Below, piece after piece: positions 1 to 12,676 of a stretch of 64,000 bases of DNA. A model generated the notes under the pieces. It worked only from the letters and a program-made list of their open reading frames with translations, made no database searches and was not told the origin of the DNA. How positions within the stretch are numbered: position 1 is the stretch's first letter; each line of letters opens with the position of its first letter. The translations under genes and the position numbers were made by a program. Origin of the DNA: Lunularia cruciata (lineage: Eukaryota; Streptophyta; Marchantiopsida; Lunulariales; Lunulariaceae); the NCBI GenBank assembly GCA_948567375.1, contig CAOYZS010000005.1, positions 310,001 to 374,000 of the forward strand, given 5' to 3'.

Positions 1-109
1 AAAGGTCTAGGTTGCTCCAAGATTTCTATAGCAACATCAAATCCTAGAGTGCATATTAATCGAACCCTCATGGATAGTTTATCCTTAAGTTGAAAGATTA
101 TCTCCATCA

Positions 110-742
110 CTAATCTTGAGAACTAGCTGATGAAGGTGGTAGTATTTCTGTAGCTGTACTAAGACTCTCTCCAAGATCCTTCACCAAAGTCTCCAAAAGT
201 GATGTTACTCCACTACATTCATGTCCTTTTGGAAGTCTTTCAACTCCACAAACCTCACACAACTCCTTGGTCTTAGATCTTCTCCCTCCCAATCTTGGTG
301 AAGAAGGTCCAACATGCAAACCCAAGTCAAGTAAGCATCTCCTTTCCCTCAATCTCTTGCTCTCAAAGGTCAATGGACATGAACTTGCCTTATGTTCCTT
401 TTCTCCACACAGAAAGCACTTAGACTCACTCTTTCTTCCAAGTGATGTAGGTTTTTGGATCCTCTCAACACTCTCTTCAAATTCTATTATAAACTCTCTT
501 TCCTCAAATCCACCTCTAAAATCACCTCAAACCCTTGGGGAACCTTGCATAATCTCAATTTCCACTCTTAATGACCCTCCATGTTCCCAAGATGAATCTA
601 AATACTCAAACATGCTTTTTGTTGATCTCAAACTCCTCATGCATGAGATCTCCACTCTGCAGAATTGACACTTCCTCACAATGTCACTCAAATCTCCCAA
701 CCAGTATGTCCTAGTCCTCTGAAATTTTGCACACTTGATCAC
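110..742 (-). pseudogene. CCHC zinc-knuckle protein, gag-like, one in-frame stop
   Basis: One minus-strand frame runs from about 742 to its stop at 110 and is broken only by a TGA near 525. It carries a perfect zinc knuckle C-x2-C-x4-H-x4-C (CFLCGEKEHKASSC) at about 380-420, and about 60 residues later a second Cys/His cluster, C-x2-C-x8-H-x-C (CEVCGVERLPKGHEC). The N-terminal part has another Cys pair (CQFC) and the motif RSTKSMFEYLDSSWEHGG. CCHC knuckles are typical of retrotransposon Gag nucleocapsids and some plant RNA-binding proteins. I do not recognise the rest. A pyrimidine-rich stretch ending in CAG precedes the frame near 725-735, so it could be the last exon of a spliced gene. Gag remnant or decayed host gene cannot be separated here. 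Confidence 0.45.
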
Positions 743-2164
743 AACTCTAAGGCATCCCTCCCTGCAAAATTTAAGATCTTTTTATCAAGCCATTTGGCCT
801 AGGCACCTTTCTATTCAGCACACATATTTCAGATTTGGTCTAAAAACCACCCCCCTCACTTCAGAAACTCATAACTCCCTGTGCAAGAATGATCTCTCTC
901 TAATTTTTGTGGCAGCAGGTAGGATACAATGAACTGACTTTTTCCATAAAATTTTCAGGACAATTCACTGAAAATTGAAGAAATGGCAGACTTTGTACAA
1001 GTTTCTAGAGAGCATGCAGTTGCGGGAGCACTTTACCCTATCAACTTTCAAAAATCTAGCCTAGTGTGCATAGTAGCTCTCACAATAATTTCAAGTTTGC
1101 TAACTGAAAGATAACCCAAGCTATCATGTGTATAAATTTCAAGTCCAGATCTCAAACTTGAGATTTTGCCCAAAATCACCTTAATCCCCAAAATCTGCAA
1201 TCCACCTCACACAATCTCTCCAATTCCTCTCATGTGTACAAGATGTACAAAATCACCTCAAAGACATCATAATGAACTATAGGGTATACAAATGGATCTT
1301 GGTTCTCTAACATAAATTCAGCCCTCTCCTTTCCTAATGTTCTCTCCAAGTGAGCTCTCATAGCCTCCTTCTTCCTAATGTAGAATTGAATGCGGAACAT
1401 TATCTTGCCTTCTAGAGAGGTCCCAGCAACGGAAGCAAAAATGTGAGCCGGCCTATCTCTCACTCAAGATGAATCTCTGATGGCTATTATGGTAGTGCAC
1501 CATGGACTAAGAAGGCAAGGAACCCCAACTCCATCATACTCCTCCAAGGCTAACACTCCAAGACTCAAGACATTGCTCACTAGAGAACTCAATGAGAGAG
1601 AGATAGTTGCAAATGAAAGGATGATGAGTCCTTCCTCACCCCTTGTTTATATACTTGTGAAATAGTTATGTACCAAAGTTACTAATTATCGTAGTAACTC
1701 AAGTTACTAGACTAAAATTCAAGTAAAGTCAAAAAGTAGAAAGGAATATCCATTCACATGGGCATAATCCCCTAAGCATGTGGTCTTATCTTGACCCAAC
1801 CATTAAGTCAAGGATTCCTTCACATGGGCTACCCTTGGACTAAAGAAGAATCCAAAACAAAAAGGCTTGCGGGCCCCAGAGTTCTCTACTCTTTCCTCAA
1901 AGCCAAACACCTAGGAATAATACCAAGTCAACACACTAAAAGCCAAAATAGTGGTGCTCATCTTTTCTACTTCCTCTAAAGTAAGGTCCCTCTATCTTAG
2001 GTATGACTAACTTTAGCTAATCATGACTAATGTAGAACCATCCTTTATCTCTTTATAAATAATATCTCTCAAGTACTTGTAATACCAAGCTAAATATCAC
2101 AATACCACACACATGCATAAATGGGTGTTATAGTCCACACTCCCTGGTAGTTCTGCCTCAAACA
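743..2164. other. No recognised gene; possible LTR remnant
   Basis: A 77-codon minus-strand frame lies at 1230-1463 and may be an upstream exon or N-terminal part of the zinc-knuckle gene, but I see no motif in it. Near 2030-2150 the minus strand begins TGTGGACTATAACACCC and contains TTTATAAAGAG, which looks like an LTR start followed by a TATA box. I could not find its partner LTR. The rest is low-complexity AT-rich sequence. Confidence 0.25.
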
Positions 2165-2840
2165 TTAGAAGAACTCCACCATGGGGTTAAACCCCAATAC
2201 CACACCACCTCTTGTAGTGGTACCCCCACTCATAGTAGCACTATCTCTAGCTACTGCACCTCCACTAGGTCCAATAACACTACTCGAGCTAGAACTTGTA
2301 GGTACAACCAATCTACTCTTGGCCACCAAACTTGAAGTGATAGAGACATAGTTCAAAGACCAATATTGTCTTCATAACTTGATCTCCTCCAAATGAGCTC
2401 TCCTGAACTCATGGTAGTCATCTATCAACAGACCCTCTAGATGCTGAAACAATCCCTTCTATGCCATGAAGGGTGTAAACAGAGTTGGGTTTTGCATCTA
2501 TTGTAGATCACACCAACTATCAAACTCCTAGATGAATTCATCTAACTCAATGGTACCTATTGTACCAGAATAATGCCTAGGGCCTTTGGAAGCCCCATAA
2601 ATCTAGTTTATGTCCACACAAAGTGCACTCTCAACTGAATCAGCTCTTGTGTCAAACTCCAACTTAGAGTCAATCTCCTCCTTCATTGGGACCTAAGATA
2701 CAAGCTGATACAAAGTACCACTCCAAGTAAACCCACTATGTACTGTAGGGCTATCTCCTCTAGAATCCCCAAAGAACTCCATCATGCCAAAGTAACTGCA
2801 ACAGCAAGTACCCCACCTAGTGCCAACACCAACTTAGCAC
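2165..2840 (-). pseudogene. gypsy Gag-like remnant
   Basis: The minus strand reads in one frame, with several stops, through patches such as YSGTIGTIELDEF, FTPFMA, KGLFQHLEGLLIDDYHEFRRAH and YVSITSSL, then a Ser/Gly-rich linker and FNPMVEFF before the final stop at 2165. Patches of this kind occur in the N-terminal half of plant Ty3/gypsy Gag proteins, where a linker is followed by the Gag core. The Gag core itself is absent, so the frame is truncated. It may belong to the same family as the G2 integrase/PHD elements later in the window, because G2 LTR sequence lies nearby at 4.07-4.51 kb. That link is inference. Confidence 0.4.
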
Positions 2841-4070
2841 CACCAAGTGCCAATATCCACAAAAAACCACCCGCTAATATAACTCAAACAGAGATAACTA
2901 CACTAGGAAAAAAGGGCAACTTGTAACCTGCCATCACAACATGCACTCTCATGGTCTATAGGTCATCACTTCCTACATCACCGGAGAGAAAAAAAGGTAG
3001 TCTAATTGGTCATCACTCCAGTCTCACTATCGAGAGCACACTAGAGCACCAACGCTCCAAAAGTCAGGGCACCTCACACAAATGTGGTGCACAAACAGGA
3101 GAATGGAGGAGCTCTAATCACAAGAAATCTAAACAGAAACCCTCCATCTCATAAAACAATACGGGATTGACTCTGCCACCATCTGGCATTTGACATCAGA
3201 GAAGTTTGTGTCTAAGTCCTAAGCTACCAAGATCACCAAGAATGGGATCAAACTGCCTCTACCAACCAAAGCTACAAGTGTATAGATAATAGTGGCACAA
3301 TCACTAGGACAACAAGTGAGGGTGGACCAGTTGGCTAGGGCACCAGTTTAGGAACAAGAGATTTAGGAGTCAAACCTTGTTGCGCACAATCTAGTAGGAT
3401 GGGCAAATGTTGCCAACCAATGACCATGATCTACTCTAAACCAATGGCTTGTTGGCCATTTTGGCCCTTCTAGGTCTTCATAGCCTTTCATAGCCCACAA
3501 CTCTATGCCTCAAAGCCTCTAAATGCCGGAATTCAGCCACATGAGGCCTTTCTTCTTGCCACGTTGAACCTCCTCCAAAATTTGGCAACAGTCCTCCAAC
3601 TTGGTGAAACTCCTCCAAATTTGGCCATCCAACAAAACTCCTCCAAATCTGACATAAAATTTGACATAAACCCTAAAGTTGGCTGACCGCCAAATCCCTG
3701 CTAACTCTTTACTTGAGCTAAATTGAAAACACAAGTTTCTCCAAATCACAAATTCACAAGAATAACTTCCCAATTCCACCTTCAGTTTTACTTTCAAAGA
3801 GCCCAAATCGCAACAAATTGGTCTTGCCTTCACCTCTTGAGCTCAAAATCACAACCACTCCTCAAAATTTGCTCTTTTTGTGCTCAAAAATTGGCCAGCC
3901 GTTTTGCACACTGTCTGCCTTACTGCCAAATCTTCATCAAGCAACGAGCTTTTGCACACCAAGGAAAAACTGAACTTCAATGAAGCTACAACGATCCACC
4001 AAGCTTGGAGATACCACCAACACTCAAAGTTCCTTCACCCGATTTCCCCCTGATTTCACTTCTTTGATGT
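2841..4070. other. No recognised gene
   Basis: Both strands carry only short frames. Positions 3535-3670 contain several imperfect copies of a CTCCTCCAAA-type word, giving a weakly repetitive proline/serine-rich or leucine-rich reading depending on frame. I see no conserved domain, RNA gene or repeat boundary. Confidence 0.3.
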
Positions 4071-4508
4071 AATCAGATTGTTAACAACTCTTGAATCCAC
4101 TCAATTTAGATTAATACTTGATCTATCACTCTATACACTACCAACAACTGGGCACTGATTACAATCAAGCCACACCCACTCTAGCTAAGAGAATCCAGGT
4201 CATGCTCGCCGGCCTCTGTCCACCATAGCCAAGAACTTGAAGGCTCAACATCAGAGAAGTGAGCTCTCTGGAGCTGCACTTCAAAAGTATACCCCTTGGA
4301 CTTGAGCTAGGTCTGAAACCCTAACGGTCTTACTGATGGCACACTCGACGGCGCAAATAATGCAAAGTGACAATGGGCCCCACCATGAAGTCAATACTCC
4401 AAGCACAAAATCTGATTGTCAAAAAATAGTCTCTGAGAAACTGCTGAAATAAATAGAACTTGAGTGTCTGAGCAATCTAGATGTGATACTACAAATGGCA
4501 TGACAAAG
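4071..4508 (-). repeat. LTR core of gypsy family B/G2
   Basis: This stretch matches, with many substitutions, the central part of the G2 LTRs at 29.2-31.7 kb and 58.94-59.59 kb. Shared words include GATCTATCACTCTATACACT, AGCTAAGAGAATCCAGGT and GTGAGCTCTCTGG. Both ends of the LTR are missing, so it is a fragment. It stops where A1 begins. Confidence 0.6.
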
Positions 4509-5079
4509 TACTAGTTGAATGTCTCATTTATGAGTGTATGGAGAAATTTGGATGTCAATTGAGAAGTCATTAGATGTTGGATCTTATGACTTTGCATTTC
4601 ATTTCTATGTATTTGATCCTAAGTGGAGCACATTTGAAGCAATACCTTGAGTATAGATCTATGAGAACTGTAGTATTGTCATTCATAGCTATAGACAAGA
4701 AATTGAGGCAAAGTTATCACATTGAACTGGGAAGTTGTACCTTTTATGGAGGGATGGAACACAATTTCCAAGCCAAAGTCACTTCATAGTGAAGTAGCCT
4801 TCTTTGTATCAATAGAATCATCATATAGATTCATAGATGTCAATTTGGACTAAAATTGAAGAATTGTAATTTTAAATGATAATTATTTATAGCAAGACAT
4901 CTAACAAGCATTTGCTACTCTCTTTTGGGTGTTGTTTCTGTCCAAGAGATTAAAGATGTAATCAAGAGAATTACACAGTTACTTTCATTTTGTATTTGAA
5001 CATTCTTGACCTATATCTTTGTGGGAAAATATGATTACTCATACCTTATTACAAAAGTTATCCATGTTGTGTTGACACA
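4509..5079 (+). mobile_element. A1: 3' part of a family A LTR, old
   Basis: The sequence follows the R-U5 part of family A LTRs (TTTGATCCTAAGTGGAG, GGAGGGATGGAACACAATT, CTACTCTCTTTTGGGTG) and ends GTTGACACA, the family end with one change. Its 5' part is gone. It is among the most diverged copies. It ends directly against a scrap of reverse transcriptase. Confidence 0.7.
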
Positions 5080-5141
5080 AATAGCAATCTGATTGTACCC
5101 AGAATATCCATCCATGAAGGAAAAACATTGAGTATGGGCTA
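5080..5141 (-). pseudogene. 62-bp scrap of gypsy reverse transcriptase
   Basis: The minus strand reads CFSFMDGYSGYNQIAI, which matches the conserved Ty3/gypsy RT block containing the first catalytic aspartate (xSFxDGYSGYNQI). It closely parallels CYSFLDGFSGYNQVSI in the larger G1 fragment. The scrap is trapped between the 3' ends of A1 and A2, so a former pol gene was cut by insertions on both sides. Confidence 0.7.
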
Positions 5142-7076
5142 TGTGGCAACCCGGCAAGTATCATTTTTGTGGTAATTAGTAAGTAAAGTTTGTTTCCATA
5201 GAGATACAAGTCAAAAATGGTCAAATACAAAGTAAACAATCACAATTTAGCTCTTTTTAGTTCATCTTTAGTCTCTCAAGTAGAAACCACACCCAGAGGA
5301 GAGCAACAAGCACTAATCATAATCTCATCACAAATTAACACTACATAATCACAACTCCGTCAAATGTTTTCAAAAAATCTTGGTTGTGATGATTCAAATT
5401 CTTTCAAAGAAGGCTTCTTCACTACAAAATAACTTTGCTTCAAAATTTTGTTTTATCCCTCCACTGAAGGCACAACTTCCTTGATCAAAATTGCTTTGCA
5501 TCAACACCATACTATGCTCACCAATGTAGAATACTACCAACACTAGAGTTCCTCAAAAATCTATCATGGCATTGCTTTGATTGCTATTCACTTAGGATCA
5601 AACACATAGAATGAAATCAAAGTTGCAAAATCTAACATCCAACAATCTAACTTGCAATTCAAATTTCTCCAAACACCTCACAAACACACATACAAGATTG
5701 ATACTTGGAGTTAAGCTAAAATGATGAGCATTGAGTTAGAACACTTTGCTTTTCTCAACTTCAAAAATACAAATACTAAACAACACATTGCAAATGACTC
5801 CTTTAAATAGGCTCTGCAGTTCAATAGTTATCTAACTAATATATTATTTCCTAACAATCTCTAGATCCAAAATGGCAACCCACTCTTCATATCTATCAAT
5901 TCAAATCTCAAATTGGTTATGAATCCAATCCAATGTCTATCTCTTCCTCTTCTACTAAACCCAATGTAACTTCCTTTGCTTCCTATACTTTGTCTCTATC
6001 AACTTCTATAGCTTCTTCTATTTCTATTAGTTCTTCAATCTGAACTTCAATTGAACTCATGGGTATTCTATCTATCTCCTTATCTTCCAACCCACTTATC
6101 TTTCATATCTCAGACAACTCACCTAAAGGCACTTGCACTCCTACCTCTCTTACTTTGCCTTTGGTTCCTAACTTCATACTACTTTGAATCTGCTCTAACT
6201 CAAATTTCACTAAATCTAATCAGAGATAAACATTGTCTCCTACTTCACTATTTTTTCTATCTACTCTATCTCTCAGGAAAATCAAAAGATTTTTTAGAAC
6301 CATATCTTTCTCTTTCTCTTCCTCATCTCTTGCACTAACAATTTCAACTTGTGTAGACGTACTTCTTCTACTTTCACTTTGGCTTTGGCTTTCAACATCA
6401 CACTGAGCTTCTTTACTACTCCTTCCACTTGCTTTGATGTATGATCTCAAGCTCTCTCCACTACAACTCTTCACAATACATCTTTAATGCATCTCCAAAC
6501 TCAGCTTTCATGCTTCCTTTTCCTCCATGTATTGGGCAAGTTGGGCTTCTATGTTAATGACAAGTCTCGCAAACGCTCTTCTAACTCCCATTGCTAACTC
6601 TCATTGTTAGGCTTCATCCTTATGTGCTGCCATGGACTTCAAACTCTCTAACTCCTATTCCATCATAGTAGCAATTGCTTTCAAATGTATAACCTTGATG
6701 TGTGCTTCATCAAACTCTCCCTTCAACTTCTCCCAAGCTATCTTTTACTTACTTAGTTCTTCAACCTGGATTTCAATCTCACCTCCTTGCTTCTTGAAAG
6801 CCTCCTGCAAGTTCTCAACTCTCTTTGTTGTAGGACTTTGTCAATCTGAAGCTCCTCATCTTGCTTCCTGCCTTCGATTAACTTCTCTTTCAATTGCACT
6901 ATCTCTTCATTTAGATACTTCACCACCTACAGTTCATCCTTTACCTCCGGATGATCTTTCTTCAATTCTTCCTTCTTCTTCTTCAACATCATCAGCAAGG
7001 GACAGAAAATATTGGATAAGTGTGATATTTCACCAAAATCTTCTTCTTTTTCTTCTTCTTCTTCTTCATTGCTTTG
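5142..7076 (-). mobile_element. A2: family A LTR, 3' portion with U3 ORF C-terminus
   Basis: It starts TGTGGCAACCCGG, the family 3' terminus read on the minus strand, and continues through R-U5 into the coiled-coil end of a U3 ORF at about 5.93-7.08 kb. The coding part is rich in Glu/Lys heptads (for example FLRDRVDRKNSEVGDNVYLR) and has many stops and frameshifts. It is cut at 7,076 by the insertion of A3; the rest of A2 is not found in the window. It belongs to a diverged subfamily, closer to A4 and A8 than to A6 or A17. Confidence 0.7.
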
Positions 7077-9672
7077 TGTGATAACCCAACAAATATCACT
7101 TTTGCGGTAATCAGGCAAGTAAAGTTTGATCTCACAAAGATACGAGTCAGAGTTGGTCAAATATGAAGTCAAATAGTAACAATGTAGTTCTTCTTGAGTT
7201 CTTCAATCTCTTAGGTAGAAACCACACCCAAAAGAGAGTAACAAGCACTAGATCGCAGTCTTGTCACAACAATTTGTCACCCATAATGACAAATATTTCA
7301 ATTATGTCCAAACAAACTTGATTGTGATGATTTAGTCTCTTCCAAAAATGGCTACTTTGCTGCAAAACAACTTCACCTCAAAATTGTGTTCCACCCCTCC
7401 ACTAAAGGCACAAATTCCTTGATCAAAATTGCTTCACATCAACACCACCTACACTCATAAATGTAGAATATTACCAACACTATAATTTCTCTCAGATTTG
7501 TCAAGATTTGTACACCCTAAATGATTGCACTTCACTCAAGACACATAGAATGAAGACCAAGGCTATGGAATCCAACATCCAACAAGCACATTGACTTGCA
7601 CTTTGAATTTCTCCCAACACTCACAAACACATACATAAGATTGATACTCGGAATTAAGCTCAAGCAACAAGCACTGCTATCTATTCTCAATAATATGAAA
7701 ATTGAACAACATTTCATTGTAAAGGCCTCCTCTAAATAGGAAAAGCTCTCCAGAAATTATATAACTTCTAGAACTATTTCCTAACAACTTTACCAACCTG
7801 CGGATCCAAAATGATAAAACACCTCTTCATATTTGCCTCTTCCTATCTCAATACTATTCCTAATCTGATCCAATGTCGACTTCTACTTTGAAATTCAAAC
7901 CCAAAGAAAATCCCTTCACCTCATGTACTTTGGGTTCTACAACTAATAACTATTCTACCAATTCTACCACACCTTCACTTTGATTTGCAATTAAACTCAT
8001 AGATAATCTATCTACCTCCTTATCTCACAACCCACTCTTCTCTAAAGTATCAAGCGTCAAATCCAAAGACACCTGCATTCCTAGCTCTCTTACTTTGGGT
8101 CTGATATATACAGTATTCCAATGATTATCTAAGTCCAATTTAATCAAACCCAGCCTGATAGAAATGTTATTCTCTACATCTAACATCTTTCTATTTATTT
8201 GTGTTCTAAGACTGATTAACAAGGCATTCAAGTCCTTTTCCTCACATTCTTACTCCATGTCTCCTGCACAAGCAATAGTAACTCTTGTAACCGCGAATCC
8301 TCCATTCTTACTTTAGCTTCAGTGATTAACCTCACCTTCATCTCTATGATTGCTTCTTCAATTGATTCCGCTGATTGCTTTTTTTTGTCTCTCTTACTCC
8401 ATCATAGCTCTACTTATCTTCAACTCCTCCTCATACTCCGCTGTGCAATCCTCCAACTCCTTCACATACTGATTGATCTTCACCGCCAATGTCTTCACAA
8501 GATCTCTCAACCTCCCTTCTTCTTGATGGCGCTTGGTTAATTTCCATTGCCAGGCTGATGTCTTCTCTTCTACCCTCTGTCAGAATGCATTGAGCTCTTC
8601 ATCCTTAGCTTCAACTAATTCCTTGCTACTATATTGCTCTAACATTACTTTGGCTTGTAACTTCTGTACCCGAAGTCTCTCTTGCGTGACTTCCTTCACT
8701 TTCAGTGCCAACTCTCAAAACTACTTCCTTACTTCTCAAAATTCTCTTGCAGATTTTCATTCATCTTCTCCTGCAATGCAACATCTACTTGTAATATTTC
8801 TCCTTCTTCTTCTCCTCTAATCAGACTCCTGCAACTCCAGATTCTCAAATTCTAATCTCTCCAACACCTGCAATACAATCTACACATTGGGATGTCTACT
8901 TTGCATCTCCTTCTTCTTCTCCATCTGCAAGAACAATGGACATACCACATCTCAATGGTACTATACTCCCTCACACCCTACTTCCTCTTCTTCCTTTTCT
9001 TCAGGGACTTCATCAATCTTGCTCTTTCCTTTTGAGTCCGATGCTTTACTACAAAGTCGGGATCTTTGTACTATTAACGATACATCATCCTCCAAACTTT
9101 CATTGTCATCCAAATTGATGATTTGATATGCCACCTTTGAAATTTCTCCTTTTTGTGTGTACTGCCTTGGCTTAGCCACCAATCCTTCCTCTTCTTTGAT
9201 CACTAACTCCGCCACAGTCCTTTCTTGTGCCTCTTGCTGCTCAAGTTCTTCCTACAAAGAAATCACCTTCTCTTGATCTTTTTGCACCTTGGCTTCACTC
9301 TCACTCTCTTTGTTGGACTCTTCACTTTCTAGGGTTAATTCTTCTTCCTCTTCCTTTGACTTCTCCGATGTAGACTCTGCTTTGCCTTCCGATTCAACCT
9401 CCTCTTCTCGTGCAATCTTCTAGATTTACTTTCCTTCTCTCTGTCCAATCCTTCTTAATTTTGGGGGTTGCGCTAGCAAGCTCTCCACCTCAAGTTAATT
9501 TCTCTTCTTCTTGCTTGGCAAGGGTATAGACATCTTCTATCTTGTCCCATTCCCGCATAATGGTCAGCAATAGCTCATTTGTCATTGCTTCTCAACTGCC
9601 GAATGTACTATCGCTCCTCATCATTGGCTTCTTGACATAGATTGCAATAGAAGTGAGATATAACTTTCTTCT
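7077..9672 (-). mobile_element. A3, left part: family A LTR split by A4
   Basis: It begins TGTGATAACCC and runs through R-U5 into a degraded U3 ORF (about 7.87-9.67 kb). The ORF resumes at 20,519 after the A4 insertion: the CTTCT duplication flanks A4 exactly, and the two coding parts join in order. The preceding 5 bp are CTTTG. The copy is truncated at about 20,797. Confidence 0.75.
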
Positions 9673-10015
9673 TGTAGTACCCAAATTTTTTCTTTTGGAT
9701 CTTTTTGGTAAAGTTTTGAAGAAGAAGTGCATTGGAAAAGCCAAAGGAGGGCTAAGCCGGGAAGAAATGAGAAGAATCGTGTGTTTAGCATAAACCCAAA
9801 GTCGGCCTTGGATCAAGTCCAAAGGACCCAAGATGGACAAGAGAGAAGTACAAAGACAAGGAGTTTGTAGTGGATAGTGCAACCTAATCCAAAGAACCTA
9901 TAAAAAATTTGGGGCTTGCCAATCAAGAAATATGCAAGAAGAAAGTGACTACCTCAAGATCAAGAAGTTCTTGATAGTGATAAGAAATAACTTTACAGAA
10001 TCCGTGAGTGGCACA

Positions 10016-10434
10016 AAGTAGCAATTGAAGAATGATCAATCAGCAAAGGGCTTTAAAATTGAGATTTCTATGAGGAAGTGTTGCAATGTCCAGACGCTAC
10101 CCTATTCCTATTTGAAGTCAAACCCAAAAGAATGCAAATTGCAAATTTGCAAGAAGAAGAGTGGGTTCAATCTCAAGTATGATATTTCACAAGAAGAGAG
10201 TGAGGAAACACACAATGGCCCTGAAAGTGAGTAAGTAGAGTGCTGTGAGATTGCAATGATGGGCCAAAGCACAAAGAGAAGAGAGGGAATCCACCTCAAT
10301 GGACTGAGTAGGATTGGAGATTAGTCTTAGGGAGAGAAGCATGAGAGGTAGGAGGTACCACCTTCTATTGGAAGTGTGATGCCTCAAAAGAGACTGCCAA
10401 GGTGAGGACTTCTTTTAATTGACCTTGCACCAAG
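10016..10434 (+). pseudogene. U3 ORF of A4, N-terminal part
   Basis: This plus-strand coding remnant matches the conserved N-terminal block of the U3 ORF: the patches around DWRLVLGREA and TTFYWKCDASKETAK correspond to FYQKCDATKETA in A13 and A24. There are several stops. It is cut after codons for PCTK by A5 (TSD CCAAG) and resumes at 13,850. Function is unknown, as for all copies. Assignment rests on the parallel with other copies in the window. Confidence 0.6.
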
Positions 10435-11230
10435 TGTGACAACCCGACAAATATCACTTTTGCGGTAATCAGGTAAGTAAAGTTTGTTCCCGTAGAGATA
10501 CGAGTCAGAAATGTCCAAATATGAAGTCAAACGGTACAATGTAGTTCTTCTTGGTTGCGTCTTTAATCTCTCAGGTAGAAACCACACCTAGAAGAGAGTA
10601 ACAAGCACTGACTTGTAGTCTTGTCACAAATTAGCACTCCTTAATCACAAATCCATCAATTTTTTCCAAACAATCTTGATTGTGATGATTCAGGCTCTCC
10701 CAAAAATAGCACTTCACTGCAAAACAACTTTGCCTCAGAATTGTGTTCCACCCCTTTACTGAAGGCACAACTTCCTTGATTGAAATTGCTTCACATCAAC
10801 TTTGCACTGCACTCACAAATGCAGAATACTACCAACACTACAATTCCTCTCTGATTTGTCAAGGCATTGCTTTGATTGCACTTCACTCAGGATCAAACAC
10901 ACAGAATGAAGATCAAGGCTACAGAATCCAGCATCCAACAAGCACTCTGACTTGCACTTTGAATTTCTCCAAACACTCACAAACATAGACACAAAGTTGA
11001 TACTTGGAATCAAGCTCAAGCATGAAGCACTGCTTCACAACACTTTGCTTTATCTACTCTCAGAAATAATGAGCACTGAACAATAATTCCATGCAAATGC
11101 CACTCTTAAATAGTGAAGCAATCAACAGTTATCTTCCTAATGCACCTCTTCCTTATGACTCTACAAACCTGTAGATCCGAAATGACAATGCACCTCTTCA
11201 TATCTGCCTATTCAAATCTCAAATCTGTTA

Positions 11231-12645
11231 CTAATCCGATCCGATGTCTACTTCTTCCTCTGCTTTCATACCCAAACCCGAAGTAACTGTACTTCCTACT
11301 CCTCTATCCTTGGGTTCACAACTCCTACATCCTCTACCAGATCTAACAATTCTCTTTCCAAATCTGACATTTCACTAGTGGGTAATCTATCTAACTCTTT
11401 ATCTGCTGACCCACTCTTCTCTAATGTCTCCAATGGTAACTCCGAAGACATCTGCACTCCTACTTCATCTACTTCGGGTTTTGCTCTAACATCTTTCCGT
11501 AGTTTATCTTTCTCTAACTTCACTACATCTAATCTTATTGTGATATTGTCTTCAACTGCCAATATCTTCCTATCTACCCAAGTTCTGAGACTAATTAACA
11601 TTCAAGTTTATATCCTTTGCATGTCTCCTCCTCATCTCCTGCACCAACAATTTCAACTCGTGCAGCCTCATCTCTTCAATACAAACACTGGCCTTTGTAC
11701 TCAACATCGCATTCATCCTGATTATGATCTCCTTCAATGGCTCCAATCTCATCTTCCTTCACGCTCCCGATCTGCAAGCCAATCTTCCCTGTACATTGCC
11801 AACTCTGCCTCAAACTCGGCTTTCATAGTTTCCTTCTCCTTCTCCTTATGCACAATCTTCTCCTCTTGATTACGAAGTAACTCTCGTAATCTCTCTTCTT
11901 CCCTATATCTCATTGTCAACTCCCGTTGCCACGGTTGCTTCTTCTCTTCTACACTCTCCATCACTCTATCAAGCTCTTGTGCCTTCTCTACTACCCTCAC
12001 CATAGCCTAGATAATTTCTAGTCTTGAATCAACAAACTATTGCTTCAAGATTTTGTACTCTGCTACTTGTCTCTCCCTTGCTATGTCACTCTTCTTCACA
12101 AGTTCTTCTCGATACCTCGCTTCTCTCTTCAAGTTCTCAATAACTTGACATTGCACAACTGCATCCCCTCATAGTACTTCCCTTTCCTCCTCACCTCGGA
12201 TTATACTCCTCTTCAACTTCAAGTTCTCTTCGTCTAGTCTTGCTAATACTTGCAACACAGTCTTCACCTCCGGACATTTTGACTGCATCTCTTTATTCTT
12301 GTGCTCTAACTTCACTAACAATGGGCACACAATTTCTTACAGGTACTCCACTCCATCACTTGCAACTACTTCTACCCGCGGAGTGATCTCCTTCTTTACC
12401 TCTTCTTCTCCCAATACTCGCCTTCTTCTCCCAATACTCGCCTTCTTCTCTGTAGTTGTTGTATCAGAATAGACGCTTCACTTCTCAAACTAGCATTCTC
12501 CTCTTCCCTTGCCTTGCTTGGACCTGCTTCACACTTCGCCTTGCGTCTCGACCAAACTCCCCTTTGAATCATAATCTTCTTCTCCTCCGGCTTGAGTACC
12601 TCGTCCTCCAACTTCACATTATTTTCTTCCTTGAGCTCCACCCAA

Positions 12646-12676
<31 letters not shown>

